Source: JBFHIZ01 sp963666475
Lineage (GTDB): Bacteria; Bacillota; Clostridia; Lachnospirales; Lachnospiraceae
DNA length: 64,000 nt
Reading direction: 5' to 3'
Assembly (NCBI GenBank): GCA_963666475.2
Contig: OY762821.2
Span: 372,001-436,000, forward strand
A program made the translations under genes and the position numbers. This document shows positions 62,731-64,000 of the stretch, one piece after another. The notes beneath the pieces were generated by a model. It ran no database searches. It was not told the origin of the DNA and saw only the letters and a list, made by a program, of their open reading frames with translations. Positions within the stretch are counted from its first letter, which is position 1; every line of letters starts with the position of its first letter.

Positions 62731-62762
62731 AAAAGCCTTCAGGAATTTTCCTGGGGGCTTTT
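62731..62762 (+). terminator. Terminator after the chemoreceptor
   Basis: AAAAGCCTTCAGG (62731-62743) pairs with CCTGGGGGCTTTT (62750-62762), 13 bp with two G-T pairs and a 6-base loop. T-run is only TTTT then CGG, so efficiency is uncertain. Confidence 0.65.
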
Positions 62763-62791
62763 CGGCAGAAAAAAAGAAAGTAGGAAACACC

Positions 62792-64000
62792 ATGGAAAAA
62801 TTATGGGAAAACAATGAAAATGAAATGGAAGAACGCGTGATTCTAGTCGGAATTGATGATTCGAAGAGAGACATATCCATTGAAGAATCAATGGATGAGC
62901 TGGCTGAGCTTGCATATGCAGCTGGAGCCATTGTCCAGACATCCATTATTCAAAAAGTAGATCAAGCAAATACAAAAACATATGTCGGAAAAGGGAAAGC
63001 ACAGGAAATCAAAGAGTTGGTAGATGAATATGATGCTGCAATTGTAATTTGTAATGATGAACTTACGAGTATTCAATTAAGGAACCTAGAAGATGTGTTG
63101 AATTGTCGAGTGATTGATCGAACTGTATTGATCTTGGACATTTTTGCAAAGCGAGCAGAATCCAAAGTTGCAAAACTTCAGATTGAGCTGGCGCAGTTGG
63201 AATATCGGTTGCCGAGACTGAGTGGAATTAGTGCAGGGCTTTCGAGAACCGGTGGTGGAATTGGTACAAGGGGTCCAGGAGAGCAAAAACTTGAAATGGA
63301 TCGTAGACATATTCGAAATCGTATTCATGAAATACAGAAAAAGATTACTGAAGCAAAAAAAGTGCGTGAAACACAACGTGTCAGAAGGCAAAAAAATGAA
63401 ATTCCAGTCGTAGCTCTTGTAGGATATACAAATGCTGGTAAATCGTCTATTTTAAATTATCTGATGGACCTTAGTCAAAAGAAAAATGAAGAAGAGAACG
63501 ATGAAAAAAAAGTATTTGTGAAAGATATGTTGTTTGCAACACTTGACACTTTTGCAAGAAAAATCATGCTTACGGATGGAAAACCATATTTACTTGTTGA
63601 CACCGTTGGATTTGTTTCAAATCTTCCACATAGTCTTGTCGAAGCATTCAAAGCGACGCTCGAAGAAGTTGTTGATGCAAATTTGCTGATTCAGGTAGTT
63701 GATGCATCGAACGAGCATTATTCACTACAGATGGATGTTACAAACACAGTACTCGGTCAGCTTGGAGCAGCAGATAAAGAGATGATGATTGTTTACAATA
63801 AAATGGATCGTATGCAATCCGAATTTATTCATGATCGTACGATACCATACATCTATACCTCAGTAAAAACAGGACAAGGGATGAATGAACTTGCAGAAAA
63901 GATCGAAGCTGCAATCTATAAAGATAGTATTATTACAAAATTACATATTCCTTTTACGAGAGGAGATGTGGTGGCAGAATTGTGCGCTAATGGAAGAGTC
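62792..64000 (+). CDS. hflX: GTPase HflX, 5' part (window edge)
   Basis: 403 codons present; the gene runs off the right edge. N-terminal HflX domain (TYVGKGKAQEIKELVDEYDA and ILDIFAKRAESKVAKLQIEL), then the family signature GGIGTRGPGEQKLEMDRR. GTPase motifs are G1 ALVGYTNAGKSS, G3 DTVGFVSN, G4 NKMD and G5-like TSVKTGQG. HflX rescues stalled or heat-damaged ribosomes by splitting them. Start ATG 62792 with GTAGGA ahead; ATG 62822 is a weaker option. Confidence 0.95.
   Translation, partial: MEKLWENNENEMEERVILVGIDDSKRDISIEESMDELAELAYAAGAIVQTSIIQKVDQANTKTYVGKGKAQEIKELVDEYDAAIVICNDELTSIQLRNLEDVLNCRVIDRTVLILDIFAKRAESKVAKLQIELAQLEYRLPRLSGISAGLSRTGGGIGTRGPGEQKLEMDRRHIRNRIHEIQKKITEAKKVRETQRVRRQKNEIPVVALVGYTNAGKSSILNYLMDLSQKKNEEENDEKKVFVKDMLFATLDTFARKIMLTDGKPYLLVDTVGFVSNLPHSLVEAFKATLEEVVDANLLIQVVDASNEHYSLQMDVTNTVLGQLGAADKEMMIVYNKMDRMQSEFIHDRTIPYIYTSVKTGQGMNELAEKIEAAIYKDSIITKLHIPFTRGDVVAELCANGRV

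Noticed and set aside
1..64000. Mobile elements, phage genes, tRNA or rRNA
   Set aside because: None of the frames shows transposase, integrase or phage features, and no tRNA cloverleaf or rRNA stretch was recognised.

Overview
The window reads as one stretch of chromosome from an AT-rich, motile, anaerobic Firmicute, most likely a member of the Lachnospiraceae or a close clostridial relative. Three things point there. The gene order topA - codY - fla/che operon - sigma factor - SwrB-like - rpsB - tsf is the Bacillus/Clostridia layout. CheC, CheD, FliY and MotE-type proteins are the Gram-positive chemotaxis and flagellar set. The clostridial-type gene families (DUF5057, DUF4867, DUF3048) fit the same group. 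Almost everything is on the + strand; only one gene (a PPK2 polyphosphate phosphotransferase) is clearly on the - strand.

Region 1 (1-12.0 kb) is the 3' end of a type IV pilus-like cluster: PilN-like (cut by the window edge), PilO-like, four prepilin-like proteins with NNRG/NNHG cleavage sites that match a GspH/I/J/K-type tip set with unusually large C-terminal parts, and a 1548-residue DUF5057-type membrane-anchored exported protein. A strong terminator closes it.

Region 2 (12.0-15.2 kb) holds topA and codY, each with its own promoter. The codY ribosome-binding site is separated from its ATG by a run of seven C.

Region 3 (15.3-50.0 kb) is a nearly unbroken flagellar and chemotaxis operon starting at one good vegetative promoter: flgB flgC fliE fliF fliG fliH fliI fliJ motE/ylxF fliK flgD (TIGR02530) flgE flbD motA motB fliL fliM fliY cheY fliO fliP fliQ fliR flhB flhA flhF flhG (PilZ) cheB cheA cheW cheC cheD (small membrane protein) fliA fapA-like (small protein) swrB-like (YceG/MltG-like fragment). 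Basal body, export gate, hook, stator, switch and sensory kinase are all here; flagellin, flgM and cheR are not. Inside the operon are three hairpin-bearing gaps, before fliK, flgE and flbD. The last contains a 17-codon ORF whose stop overlaps the flbD start.

Region 4 (50.0-51.9 kb) is rpsB-tsf, with its own promoter and a structured 5' leader likely to be an S2-type autoregulatory RNA. Region 5 (51.9-57.6 kb) is a pentose or deoxysugar operon: split transketolase, DUF4867 protein, L-fucose/L-arabinose isomerase-like protein and xylulokinase-like kinase, preceded by three ATGCTA repeats about two helical turns apart.

Region 6 (57.6-64.0 kb) carries a DUF3048 lipoprotein, a convergent polyphosphate:AMP phosphotransferase, a methyl-accepting chemotaxis protein split by an apparent one-base frameshift and carrying a strongly basic Lys/Ala-rich N-terminal tail, and the 5' part of hflX. 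No rRNA, tRNA, CRISPR array, transposase or phage gene was seen, and no gene-free stretch exceeds 300 bases.
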